A stretch of DNA of 64,000 nt from Candidatus Woesearchaeota archaeon CG10_big_fil_rev_8_21_14_0_10_45_16 (GTDB taxonomy: Archaea; Nanobdellota; Nanobdellia; Woesearchaeales; GW2011-AR9): positions 314,796-378,795 of the forward strand of contig PCXY01000005.1 of the NCBI GenBank assembly GCA_002762785.1, in the 5' to 3' direction. A program made the translations under genes and the position numbers. Below, piece after piece: positions 50,071-56,985 of this stretch; the first letter of the stretch is position 1, and each line of letters begins with the position of its first letter. Under the pieces are notes generated by a model. It ran no database searches and was not told where the DNA came from. It saw only the letters and a list, made by a program, of their open reading frames with translations.

Positions 50071-50208
50071 GGCTCTGTAGAAAATCTCTCTGAGGGGTCA
50101 CAGCCAACTCGCTCTTTTGCTGTTGCGCTTCCCCCTGTCGCAAACTGCCATCACAAATTGTTAGCACCGCTCGTCTTTAGGCGGTGACCTTTCGTTTTCT
50201 ACAGAGCT
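50071..50208 (+). ncRNA. candidate structured non-coding RNA (multi-branch)
   Basis: GCTCTGTAGAAAA (50072-50084) pairs perfectly with TTTTCTACAGAGC (50195-50207) and closes a 110-base interior. Inside, AGGGGTC (50093-50099) pairs with GACCTTT (50186-50192), with two G-U pairs. Three hairpins follow: ACAGC/GCTGT (50100-50104 with 50119-50123), TTGCG/CGCAA (50123-50127 with 50139-50143) and ACCGC/GCGGT (50166-50170 with 50181-50185). A TATA-like box ends about 20 bases before the stem, and a T run follows near 50223. No protein frame fits. I do not recognise RNase P, SRP or a C/D or H/ACA guide. Confidence 0.5.
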
Positions 50209-50255
50209 GGTTGATAAGAGAAATTTTTATATAGAAACCAACCTCCGAGAAAGGT

Positions 50256-50675
50256 ATGGTTCTGGAATACTGTGCTGATGCTATCGCGTTGTATCAAAGT
50301 CAACTTGTTCTTATCGAACGGCTTTCTGAACCAAAAGGTATCGCTATACCTGGCGGCCGCAGGGACAGGGATGCTAGAAATGAACTGGAAAGCGTCGCGG
50401 TCTGTGCAATCAGGGAATTTGAAGAGGAAACGGGATTGATATTGACGATAGACTGTTTTCTTGGCACGTACGACAATCCTGGCAGAGATCCACGAGGTCC
50501 GAAGATTTCTGATGTGGTATATGGAACGGCGGCGGGAACCATCCGCAATGAAGAAGGCAAGACCAGGGTATTTCTGATGGATCCAGCTGAGATAGATAGC
50601 AACAGAGAGCGCTTCGTGTTTGATCATTACCAGATCCTATGTGACTGGCGCAAAGAACATCACCAGGAAAGGTAA
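50256..50675 (+). CDS. NUDIX hydrolase
   Basis: This 139-residue enzyme should hydrolyse a nucleoside diphosphate linked to another group. The Nudix box is complete: GGRRDRDARNELESVAVCAI continues directly into REFEEETGL (about residues 33-61), giving the G-x5-E-x7-R-E-x-x-E-E-x-G core. The opening ADAIALYQSQLVLIERLSEP and the insertion YDNPGRDPRGPKISDVVYGT are as in small ADP-ribose or 8-oxo-dGTP-type enzymes, but the substrate is open. A TTTTTATATAG box about 27 bases upstream marks a leaderless start. The gene ends 31 bases before the TyrRS start. Confidence 0.92.
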   Translation: MVLEYCADAIALYQSQLVLIERLSEPKGIAIPGGRRDRDARNELESVAVCAIREFEEETGLILTIDCFLGTYDNPGRDPRGPKISDVVYGTAAGTIRNEEGKTRVFLMDPAEIDSNRERFVFDHYQILCDWRKEHHQER

Positions 50676-50706
50676 ATATTTAAACCAGCTTCCCTTCCTG
50701 AAGAAG

Positions 50707-51717
50707 ATGACACCAGAAGAGCGGCTCGCTTTATTGAAACGCAACACGCAGGAGATCGTCACCGAGGAAGAACTCCTGAACTTACTGAAGCAGAAGAAAA
50801 AACCGGTCGTCTATCTGGGAACAGCCGTCACCGGCCGGCCGCACATCGGCTACTTTGTTTGGGTGTTGAAGATGGCTGATTTTATCAAAGCTGGATTTAC
50901 CGTGAAATTATTGCTGGCCGATCTTCACGGCGCTCTTGACAACTGCCCCTGGGATGTTCTTGAAAAGAGATATAAGTATTATTCCGAAGTTATCCCGCTG
51001 ATGTTCAAGGCCGTCGGCGCAGACACCAAATCATTAGAGATAGTCAAAGGCTCTTCCTACCAGCTTGATAAGAAATATACTCTTGACCTTCTGAAGATGT
51101 CGACGTTCACTTCCATCAATGATGCTAAAAGGGCCGGTTCGGAAGTGGTTAAGTTCGGTGACAATCCCAAGTTAAGCGGTCTTTTATACCCGTTGATGCA
51201 GGCGTTGGATGAAGAGTATTTGCAGGTAGACGTCCAATACGGCGGCGTGGACCAGAGAAAGATCCTGATGTTTGCCAGAGAGAACCTGCCTAAAGTCGGA
51301 TATAGACCAAGAGTGGAAGTGATGACACCTCTGCTTCCAGGATTGCTGGGCAAGAAAATGTCCGCTTCCGACCCTAAATCGAAGGTAGATCTGCTTGATG
51401 ATGAGAAGACCGTACAGCAGAAATTGCGTTCTGCCTACTGTGAAGAAGGCAAGGTTGACGACAACGGTGTGCTGGCATTCCTGAAACATGTGGTCATGGT
51501 CCTTAAACAGGACCGGAAGGAGAAGTTCGTGATCGAACGGCCGGAAAAATTTGGCGGGAACGTGGAATTTAAAAGCTACGAAGAACTGGAGAAAGCCTAC
51601 CTGCAGAAAAAAATCCATCCGTTGGACCTGAAGAACGCGACCGCCAAGGAGATCAGTTCATTATTATCAATATTCGACGGCAAGAAAGCGAAAACACTGG
51701 CAGAAGAAGCGTACTGA
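50707..51717 (+). CDS. tyrS: tyrosyl-tRNA synthetase, eukaryote-like
   Basis: This 336-residue class I synthetase charges tRNA-Tyr. The HIGH region is GTAVTGRPHIGYF (about 38-50), and the KMSKS loop is GKKMSASDP. Between them ADLHGALDN, SSYQLDKKYTLDLLKM, GLLYPLMQALDEEYLQVDVQ and GGVDQRKILMFA form the catalytic fold. Several of these (G-T-A-x-T-G-R-P-H, L-L-Y-P-x-x-Q-A-L-D-E-E-Y) are those of eukaryotic cytosolic TyrRS rather than of the Methanocaldococcus type. ATG 50707 is chosen because TAAATATTTAAA lies about 27 bases upstream and the family starts at MTPEERLALLKRNT. The stop abuts the convergent peptidase stop. Confidence 0.92.
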   Translation: MTPEERLALLKRNTQEIVTEEELLNLLKQKKKPVVYLGTAVTGRPHIGYFVWVLKMADFIKAGFTVKLLLADLHGALDNCPWDVLEKRYKYYSEVIPLMFKAVGADTKSLEIVKGSSYQLDKKYTLDLLKMSTFTSINDAKRAGSEVVKFGDNPKLSGLLYPLMQALDEEYLQVDVQYGGVDQRKILMFARENLPKVGYRPRVEVMTPLLPGLLGKKMSASDPKSKVDLLDDEKTVQQKLRSAYCEEGKVDDNGVLAFLKHVVMVLKQDRKEKFVIERPEKFGGNVEFKSYEELEKAYLQKKIHPLDLKNATAKEISSLLSIFDGKKAKTLAEEAY

Positions 51718-52920
51718 TCACCGGCCTTCTACGATCACTACAGCCGGATTCTTGAAATATTTCTTGGCAACTTTTTTGACCTGCTCTAGAGTAACTTTCC
51801 TGATATTGTGAACATATTCTTTCATCCTCTTGGCGTCATCGACCTGCTCCCAGAACAACAACTGGTCTGCTTGTTTCTGCACGTCTTCGATGTCCAGGAG
51901 AAATTCACCTTCCAGATAGGTCTTAGCTTCCTGCAGGTCCTTTTCAGTGGTCGACTGTACGTTCTCCAGTTCCTGCTCGATGACTTTTCGGGTCGTGGCC
52001 AGGTTTTTCTTGTCGATGCTGGCGAACGCTGCGAAGTAGCCGAAACTTCTTTCCGCTACATGTTCCGTACCTACTTCATAGGCCAAGCCGCGTTTGCTGC
52101 GGATCTCGGTGAACATCTTACCGCTCTGTCCTCGTCCCAGGATGGCGTTGATGACCTCTAAGGCATAAGTGTTTTTATGCGGCTGTCCGATAGTCTTGAA
52201 GCCATAGATAAGATGAGTGTTGGTGATCTTTTTCTTTTCCTTGGCGACAACCATCTTTTTGGCTGCCGGTTCACTGATCTTCTTCCTGATTGGAATTTTT
52301 CCTTTGGGAAACATGAAATTATCTTTGATGGTCTTCTGCCAGCCTTTGATATCGCCGACGATAGCGATAGTCATGTTGCCGGGAACGTAATACTTGCTTA
52401 GGTACGCTTGGATCTGTTTTCTGGTAAGATTATTGATGACTTTGCGGTCTCCATAGGTCGGGAAGCGGCAAGGGTGTTTTTTGTATAAAGTGCGATGCAA
52501 AAGATGCCATTGGTAATACCGCGGTTCATCGTCGATCATGTCGATCTCTTTCAGGACGATCTTCTTTTCCTTCTCGATGTGTTCTTCCTTGAGAAGGGAA
52601 TTTTGCAGGATATCGGCCAGTACCTCTACTCCTTTGGCAAAATGTTTCTTGACTACTTTAACATAATAGATGGTCCGTTCGTTGGTCGTATAAGCGTTGA
52701 AATCGCCGCCGAGGCTCTCAATCTCGTTGGAGATCAGCTGGTTAGTCGGCCTTTTAGCGGTCCCTTCAAACAGCACGTGTTCCAGAAAGTGGGAGAGACC
52801 CCGCTCTTCTGGCAGTTCATCATTACTACCGACGTTTATCATAACCTCTATAACAACGGCATTACCTTTCTTTTTCTCGTACAATACGGTCAGACCGTTG
52901 GCTAATCGGATCTTTTGCAT
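51718..52920 (-). CDS. M16-family zinc metallopeptidase
   Basis: This 400-residue insulinase/mitochondrial-processing-peptidase relative has the inverted zinc motif HFLEH (about 44-48) within ERGLSHFLEHVLFEGTAKRP, and the third ligand Glu in HIEKEKKIVLKEIDMI (near 120). The second half (about 200-400) carries TIGQPHKNTYALEVINAILG and the substrate-binding R/Y pair in RSKRGLAYEVGTEH. One M16 repeat pair is present, so it probably works as a dimer. There is no signal peptide. An inverted repeat lies between TATA box and start codon. Confidence 0.92.
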   Translation of the reverse strand: MQKIRLANGLTVLYEKKKGNAVVIEVMINVGSNDELPEERGLSHFLEHVLFEGTAKRPTNQLISNEIESLGGDFNAYTTNERTIYYVKVVKKHFAKGVEVLADILQNSLLKEEHIEKEKKIVLKEIDMIDDEPRYYQWHLLHRTLYKKHPCRFPTYGDRKVINNLTRKQIQAYLSKYYVPGNMTIAIVGDIKGWQKTIKDNFMFPKGKIPIRKKISEPAAKKMVVAKEKKKITNTHLIYGFKTIGQPHKNTYALEVINAILGRGQSGKMFTEIRSKRGLAYEVGTEHVAERSFGYFAAFASIDKKNLATTRKVIEQELENVQSTTEKDLQEAKTYLEGEFLLDIEDVQKQADQLLFWEQVDDAKRMKEYVHNIRKVTLEQVKKVAKKYFKNPAVVIVEGR

Positions 52921-52942
52921 ACTGGAATGATTTTTTTCCAGT
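52921..52942. promoter_or_regulatory. inverted repeat at the M16 peptidase start
   Basis: ACTGGAA (52921-52927) and TTCCAGT (52936-52942) form a perfect 7-base inverted repeat with 8 bases between. It lies directly between the minus-strand TATA (TATTATAAA, about 52941-52950) and the ATG at 52920, a position suited to a repressor operator. Confidence 0.4.
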
Positions 52943-53021
52943 TTATAATAGTTTTGAATGGGAGATCGGCAGCGGAAGCGTCAGGCAAACTATTTTATAG
53001 TAGGATGAACTACCATGCCCC

Positions 53022-54053
53022 ATGAAACTATCTGTTCTTCAAGTAAAGTTAAAACAAGATCAGCTGGACGTTGCCGTCTTTTTCCATCCCGATCCTAATT
53101 TGACCTACCTCACCCAATATGTGCCGTCACAAGGGTTTCTTTGCGTGAGCCAAAAAGAAGCCGTTTTCTACGTCTCTCCTTTAGACAAGCCGCCAAAACG
53201 ACCGTTTACGGTAAAGGCGATGAACAAAGGTTGGGAAAAAGAGCTTCCACCTAAATTCATGAAGATAGGTATCAACAAAGAATCTCTTACTTTAGGGAAT
53301 CTGGAGAAGCTGAAAAAAATCTTCCCTAAAGCAAAATTTACGGATGTTTCTGCTGTTTTAAAAGACCTGAGAAGACAGAAATTACCACAAGAGATCAAAC
53401 ATATCGCCAAAGCCTGCCAGATCACCAGCAAGGCATTTCAGGCTCTCATCAAAGAACTGCCTAAAAAGACCCTGAAAACTGAGCAGGACGTGGCTTTCTT
53501 CCTGGAGAAGTTCATGAAACAGAAAAGCTGCGGCCTGGCTTTTCCTACGATCGTTGCCATGGGCAGGAATGCAGCGATTCCGCATCATCAGACTGGTTCT
53601 AGCAAGTTACAAAGAGGCTTTCTCCTCTGTGACTTTGGCGGATCTTATAACAACTATTGTGCTGACATGACCAGGATGGTGTTTCTAGGAAAACCGTCGG
53701 CAGAAGAAAGGGGGCTTTACGCGTTGCTTCTGGAAGCACAGGAGCTAGGCATCTCTCTTATCGCTACAGGCAAGAAGTTTAAAGAGATTGACGGGGAAGT
53801 GCGCAAGAAGCTCGGCAAGTATGCCAAGAACTATATCCATTCTCTAGGCCATGGCGTCGGCGTGGAAGTTCACGAGGAGCCTTCTTACAAAGATTCAGCA
53901 GTTGTTGAAGAGAATACGGTCTTTACCATCGAACCCGGCATCTATTTTCCCGGAAAGATGGGCTTCAGGATCGAGGACACGGTCTTCTTTGATGGGAGAG
54001 TAAAGATCTTGACTACGGCTTCCAAGGAATTGCCAGTGGTGGAAAAGTTCTGA
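53022..54053 (+). CDS. M24-family Xaa-Pro aminopeptidase
   Basis: This 343-residue enzyme removes N-terminal residues before proline. The N-terminal creatinase-like domain covers about 1-120 (DVAVFFHPDPNLTYLTQYVP). The catalytic pita-bread fold starts near 125. Metal ligands are visible: the Asp in CDFGGSYNNYCADMTRM, where both D are conserved, the His in HSLGHGVGVEVHEEP, the Glu in VFTIEPGIYFPG and the Glu in GFRIEDTVFF. All are present, so an active two-metal enzyme is likely. A TTTTATAG box about 28 bases upstream suggests a leaderless start. Confidence 0.93.
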   Translation: MKLSVLQVKLKQDQLDVAVFFHPDPNLTYLTQYVPSQGFLCVSQKEAVFYVSPLDKPPKRPFTVKAMNKGWEKELPPKFMKIGINKESLTLGNLEKLKKIFPKAKFTDVSAVLKDLRRQKLPQEIKHIAKACQITSKAFQALIKELPKKTLKTEQDVAFFLEKFMKQKSCGLAFPTIVAMGRNAAIPHHQTGSSKLQRGFLLCDFGGSYNNYCADMTRMVFLGKPSAEERGLYALLLEAQELGISLIATGKKFKEIDGEVRKKLGKYAKNYIHSLGHGVGVEVHEEPSYKDSAVVEENTVFTIEPGIYFPGKMGFRIEDTVFFDGRVKILTTASKELPVVEKF

Positions 54054-54105
54054 GAATAGCGAAACCTTTTAAAATAAACCCGAAATTAGCATTCTGTCTT
54101 TGATT

Positions 54106-54130
54106 TCGGCGTTTTCTCAAAAAATGCCGA
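54106..54130 (+). terminator. 10-pair hairpin after the M24 peptidase gene
   Basis: TCGGCGTTTT pairs with AAAATGCCGA around a five-base loop, with one G-T pair. It lies just before the TATA box of the tRNA gene. It may end the peptidase transcript or insulate the tRNA promoter. Confidence 0.4.
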
Positions 54131-54133
54131 TAT

Positions 54134-54145
54134 CTTTATAAATAC
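54134..54145 (+). promoter_or_regulatory. TATA box of the tRNA-Pro gene
   Basis: TCTTTATAAATA lies 6-17 bases before the first tRNA base. The spacing is short, so transcription would start at or just after the mature 5' end, or use an upstream A/T box. Confidence 0.35.
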
Positions 54146-54150
54146 GCTAC

Positions 54151-54300
54151 GGGGCTGTAGTGTAGCCTGGCCGTGAGAAACCTCGGGAAGCTTTCTGAGG
54201 TTGCCTGCGAGGTAACTATCACTAATGGTTTGGGTGAGCTTCGGTGATGACCGGAAAACAAAAAAACCATTGAACCCCGGTTCGAATCCGGGCAGCCCCA
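54151..54300 (+). tRNA. tRNA-Pro (anticodon UGG) with two apparent introns
   Basis: The acceptor GGGGCTG (54151-54157) pairs with CAGCCCC (54293-54299), with A73 at 54300. The D arm has GTG (54160-54162) with CAC (54220-54222). The anticodon stem is AATGG (54224-54228) with CCATT (54267-54271), and the loop TTTGGG holds TGG at 54231-54233. The T arm is CCCGG, TTCGAAT, CCGGG. A 31-base intron (about 54235-54265) follows position 37; it has its own hairpin, and TTTG/CAAA pairing suits a relaxed bulge-helix-bulge. A second insertion of about 45 bases (about 54172-54216) interrupts the D loop and can form two hairpins. The mature length is then about 74-75. CCA is not encoded. Confidence 0.8.
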
Positions 54301-54324
54301 CTTTTCATTCAGGAGGAATCAAAA

Positions 54325-54519
54325 ATGCCAACGAAACGTTTCGGTGCTCGCTACGGGCGCAAGCCAAAGACCAAGTTCGCCAAGATCGAAAAAGAACAAC
54401 GAGCTAAACATAAAAGTCCTTTCTGCAACAAGATGAGCGTGAGACGCATCGCTGCAGGTATCTGGGTCTGCACCAAGACCGGCATAAAATTCACTGGCAA
54501 GGCTTATACGCCTAAATGA
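54325..54519 (+). CDS. rpl37ae: large-subunit ribosomal protein eL43 (L37Ae), degenerate zinc ribbon
   Basis: This 64-residue protein (MPTKRFGARYGRKPKTKFAK) matches eL43: SPFCNKMSVRRIAAGIWVC aligns with the usual C-P-x-C, V-K-R, G-I-W-x-C order, and GKAYTPK with the G-G-A-Y end. Only two cysteines remain, one at each half (PFC and WVC). The partners are replaced (S-P-F-C and C-T-K-T), so the zinc site is probably lost. An AGGAGGA ribosome site precedes the ATG. The gene directly follows the tRNA and is grouped with Rpo12 and prefoldin. Confidence 0.85.
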   Translation: MPTKRFGARYGRKPKTKFAKIEKEQRAKHKSPFCNKMSVRRIAAGIWVCTKTGIKFTGKAYTPK

Positions 54520-54527
54520 GGTTCAAA

Positions 54528-54662
54528 ATGTATTATGTCTGTTTCGATTGCGGTAAAAAAGTTGACGAAGAATATACTAAGACTAAGGTCCGCTGCCCTT
54601 ACTGCGGCGGCAAGATCTTATATAAAGACAGACGCACCGTCGTGACCGTCAAGGCGCGCTGA
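54528..54662 (+). CDS. rpo12: RNA polymerase subunit Rpo12 (RpoP)
   Basis: This 44-residue zinc-ribbon subunit of RNA polymerase starts MYYVCFDCGKKVDEEYTKTK. The four zinc ligands are C5 and C8 (VCFDCG) and C26 and C29 (RCPYCG). The basic end KILYKDRRTVVTVKAR is typical. It begins eight bases after the eL43 stop and is 14 bases before the prefoldin gene, forming the common archaeal set eL43-rpo12-prefoldin beta. Confidence 0.93.
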   Translation: MYYVCFDCGKKVDEEYTKTKVRCPYCGGKILYKDRRTVVTVKAR

Positions 54663-54676
54663 TCACTTCTTGTACC

Positions 54677-55000
54677 ATGGCCTCAGCAAACGTAAGCCAA
54701 CTTCAATTACTGCAGCAGAATCTAGAGAGCATCCAACTGCAGAAACAACAGTTACAATCACAGCTGGTCGAGCTTGATTCGGCCGTCTCAGAGCTTTCTT
54801 CTACAGAAAAATCGTATCGGATCATCGGTAAGATCATGGTCGCAGCTTCGAAAGACAAGCTGCAGAAAGAGCTGCAGGAGAAAAAAGACATGGTCAAGAT
54901 CAGGCTCAACAACTTCAGTAAGCAGGAAGAGAAGATCAAACAGAATCTCCAAGAAGCGCAGAAAGCGGTCATGGAGGAGATGAAGAAAGATGGGCAATGA
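54677..55000 (+). CDS. pfdB: prefoldin subunit beta
   Basis: This 107-residue subunit of the jellyfish-shaped chaperone holds unfolded proteins for the thermosome. Two long coiled-coil helices (about 5-45 and 62-105; LQLLQQNLESIQLQKQQLQS, KEKKDMV-type heptads) flank a beta-hairpin region with TEKSYRIIGKIMVAASKDKL. This matches the beta type. Its 3' end overlaps the UPF0147 gene by 11 bases, as in many archaea. Confidence 0.92.
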   Translation: MASANVSQLQLLQQNLESIQLQKQQLQSQLVELDSAVSELSSTEKSYRIIGKIMVAASKDKLQKELQEKKDMVKIRLNNFSKQEEKIKQNLQEAQKAVMEEMKKDGQ

Positions 55001-55232
55001 GATCATTGAAGAAGCAGTCGAAAACCTTACTGCTCTTATGGAAGATTCTGATATCAGTAAGAAGTGCAAGGAAAAAGTAGAGAAGATAATCGAGATCCTT
55101 CACAGCGATGTTAACTTGTCCGTAGAGAAAGCGTTAGACGCTTTAGAAGAGATGAGTTCCTCTGACATCTCATCGTACCATCGCACCCAGATCTGGGGCA
55201 TCATCAGCATCCTGGAAACGGCAAAGAACTAA
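54990..55232 (+). CDS. UPF0147 family protein
   Basis: This 80-residue all-helical protein (MGNEIIEEAVENLTALMEDS) has the archaeal UPF0147 pattern of four helices and LDALEEMSSSDISSYHRTQI. Its function is unknown. The constant position after prefoldin beta suggests a link with protein folding or with the ribosome. It overlaps the prefoldin gene by 11 bases and the convergent MscS gene by four. Confidence 0.85.
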   Translation: MGNEIIEEAVENLTALMEDSDISKKCKEKVEKIIEILHSDVNLSVEKALDALEEMSSSDISSYHRTQIWGIISILETAKN

Positions 55233-55756
55233 TTTCTTACCCACATCTTTGATTTGACGAATAAAGAATTAGGCACATAGAGGACGTCACCGTTCTCCGT
55301 CTTGATCTCGGTCTCCAAGTAACCGACACGTTCGACCCGGCCGCTGATCTCTCTCACTTCGATGCGGCTGCCTTCTTTGACCTTTCTACGAAGGATCGTC
55401 CACGCGAAGAAATTAGGGATGACATCCTTCAGACCTACTAGCAGGGTCAGGATAAGAAGCATCAGCATTCCGCCGACCACCAGATATACAACGTAGGAGG
55501 TGACGCCCAGATTTTCAAGGAAAAACAAGACCGTCACCAAGTAGATCACATACGAAGCGATGGTGCTTATACCTTTTTCAACATTAGATGTTATTCCGAC
55601 TTTACTCATGATCTTGTTGAGCTCTACTTCTTTCAGCACTTTAGAAAGGAATTTCTTGGCCAGTATGCCTAGTCCGAAGCCGACCAGTAGGATTACCACA
55701 CTGCTGATTATCGTGTAGAGATAATTTTGCGCTTCCTGCAGCAATTCTGGTGCCAT
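55229..55756 (-). CDS. small mechanosensitive channel, MscS family
   Basis: This 175-residue channel opens under membrane tension to release solutes. Three helices are visible (IISSVVILLVGFGLGILAKK, ASYVIYLVTVLFFLENLG, YLVVGGMLMLLILTLLVGLK); the last continues into the pore region DVIPNFFAWTILRRK. A beta domain (GSRIEVREISGRVERVGYLE) and VLYVPNSLFVKSKMWVRN close the chain. The C-terminal vestibule domain of E. coli MscS is missing, as in other short family members. Confidence 0.88.
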   Translation of the reverse strand: MAPELLQEAQNYLYTIISSVVILLVGFGLGILAKKFLSKVLKEVELNKIMSKVGITSNVEKGISTIASYVIYLVTVLFFLENLGVTSYVVYLVVGGMLMLLILTLLVGLKDVIPNFFAWTILRRKVKEGSRIEVREISGRVERVGYLETEIKTENGDVLYVPNSLFVKSKMWVRN

Positions 55757-55853
55757 GATACTTTTACCGGTTTAGGCTATATAAATATTACGTTGAACCA
55801 GTTTAGATAGAAAACTAGGAAACCTTAAAAACCCGGAGCGCAGATATGGCTGT

Positions 55854-56951
55854 ATGGTTGATTATAAAGAGCAGATCAAGGCTTTGCAGGATGAACTGAA
55901 GAAGACTAAGTACAACAAAGCTACCCAAGGTCATATCGGTATCGTCAAGGCCAAGATCGCTCAGCTGAAAGAGAAACAAGAATCGCGCAGCCAGAAGAAA
56001 ACAGGAAAATCAGAGCACGGCTATTCTGTCAGAAAATCTGGTGACGGCACCGTGTTATTATTGGGTTTTCCTTCCGCTGGGAAATCGACGCTGGTGAACA
56101 AATTGACCGGCACCAAGTCGGAGGTTGCGGCCTATGCCTTTACCACGCTTAGTGTCATCCCTGGGATGATGGAATACAAGCAGGCTAAGATCCAAATCCT
56201 CGACGTTCCAGGAATCGTTGCCGGCGCCGCTTCCGGTAAAGGTAGAGGGAGGGAAGTACTGACGGTTATCCATAACGCAGACTTGGTGTTGATAGTGGTT
56301 GATGTCAATCATCCTGAACATTTTCCAGCAATCCTGCGTGAGGTATGGGAGGCCAGGATCAGGTTGAACAAGACCAAGCCGGAAGTTTTCATCAAGAAGA
56401 AAGCCTACGGAGGCATCCAGATAGGAAAGACTGTCCCCACAGAAGTTGATGATGAGACTTTGAGGAGGGTGTTACGCGAGTTCAAGGTCGTCAGCGCTGA
56501 TGTCCTTATCCGCAGTCCCATCGATGTTGATGATTTCATCGATTGTATCGAAGGCAACAAAAAATACGTGCCGGCGCTGGTCTGTGTCAGCAAAGCTGAT
56601 CTTGCCTCTGCTGCCACAGTGCAGAAAGTGAAGAAAGAGCTGAATGCGGACTTAGCCATCTCGGCAGAGCAGGATGTTAACATTGAAACATTGAAAGAGA
56701 TGATCTTCCAGAAACTTGACTTTATCCGCGTCTATATGAAAGAGCCTCGGAAAGAAGCCGACATGAACGAACCATTGATAATCCAGCGTGATTCTACTAT
56801 CAACGATGTCTGCAGCAAATTACATAAAGATTTTATCAAGAAATTTAAGTTTGCCCGAATTTGGGGCAAGTCAGCCAAGTTTGACGCGCAGCGGGTGATG
56901 CTGCCGCATGTCCTGCAGGATGGAGATGTCTTAGAGATACATTTACGGTGA
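55854..56951 (+). CDS. DRG-family GTPase with TGS domain
   Basis: This 365-residue Obg-type GTPase is of the developmentally regulated group. It associates with ribosomes in eukaryotes and probably aids translation under stress. A helical N-terminus (1-60) is followed by the G domain with G1 GFPSAGKSTL (about 72-81), G3 DVPGIVAGAASGKGRGREVL (about 117-136) and G4 SKAD (about 248-251). The C-terminal TGS domain (about 290-365) ends HVLQDGDVLEIHLR. The S5D2L insert seen in eukaryotes is present in the middle. All G motifs are complete. Confidence 0.94.
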   Translation: MVDYKEQIKALQDELKKTKYNKATQGHIGIVKAKIAQLKEKQESRSQKKTGKSEHGYSVRKSGDGTVLLLGFPSAGKSTLVNKLTGTKSEVAAYAFTTLSVIPGMMEYKQAKIQILDVPGIVAGAASGKGRGREVLTVIHNADLVLIVVDVNHPEHFPAILREVWEARIRLNKTKPEVFIKKKAYGGIQIGKTVPTEVDDETLRRVLREFKVVSADVLIRSPIDVDDFIDCIEGNKKYVPALVCVSKADLASAATVQKVKKELNADLAISAEQDVNIETLKEMIFQKLDFIRVYMKEPRKEADMNEPLIIQRDSTINDVCSKLHKDFIKKFKFARIWGKSAKFDAQRVMLPHVLQDGDVLEIHLR

Positions 56952-56985
56952 AACTTTTATAAATCCTCTTCTAAAATAACCACTT

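Noticed and set aside
50072-50207. Idea that the 13-base inverted repeats are ends of a miniature mobile element
   Set aside because: No target-site duplication flanks the repeats, no second copy is seen, and the internal hairpins fit an RNA better.
54158-54222. Reading AACCTC/GAGGTT (54179-54202) as the anticodon stem of a different tRNA
   Set aside because: It leaves a 12-base loop and no matching D arm, while the Pro reading fits all arms.
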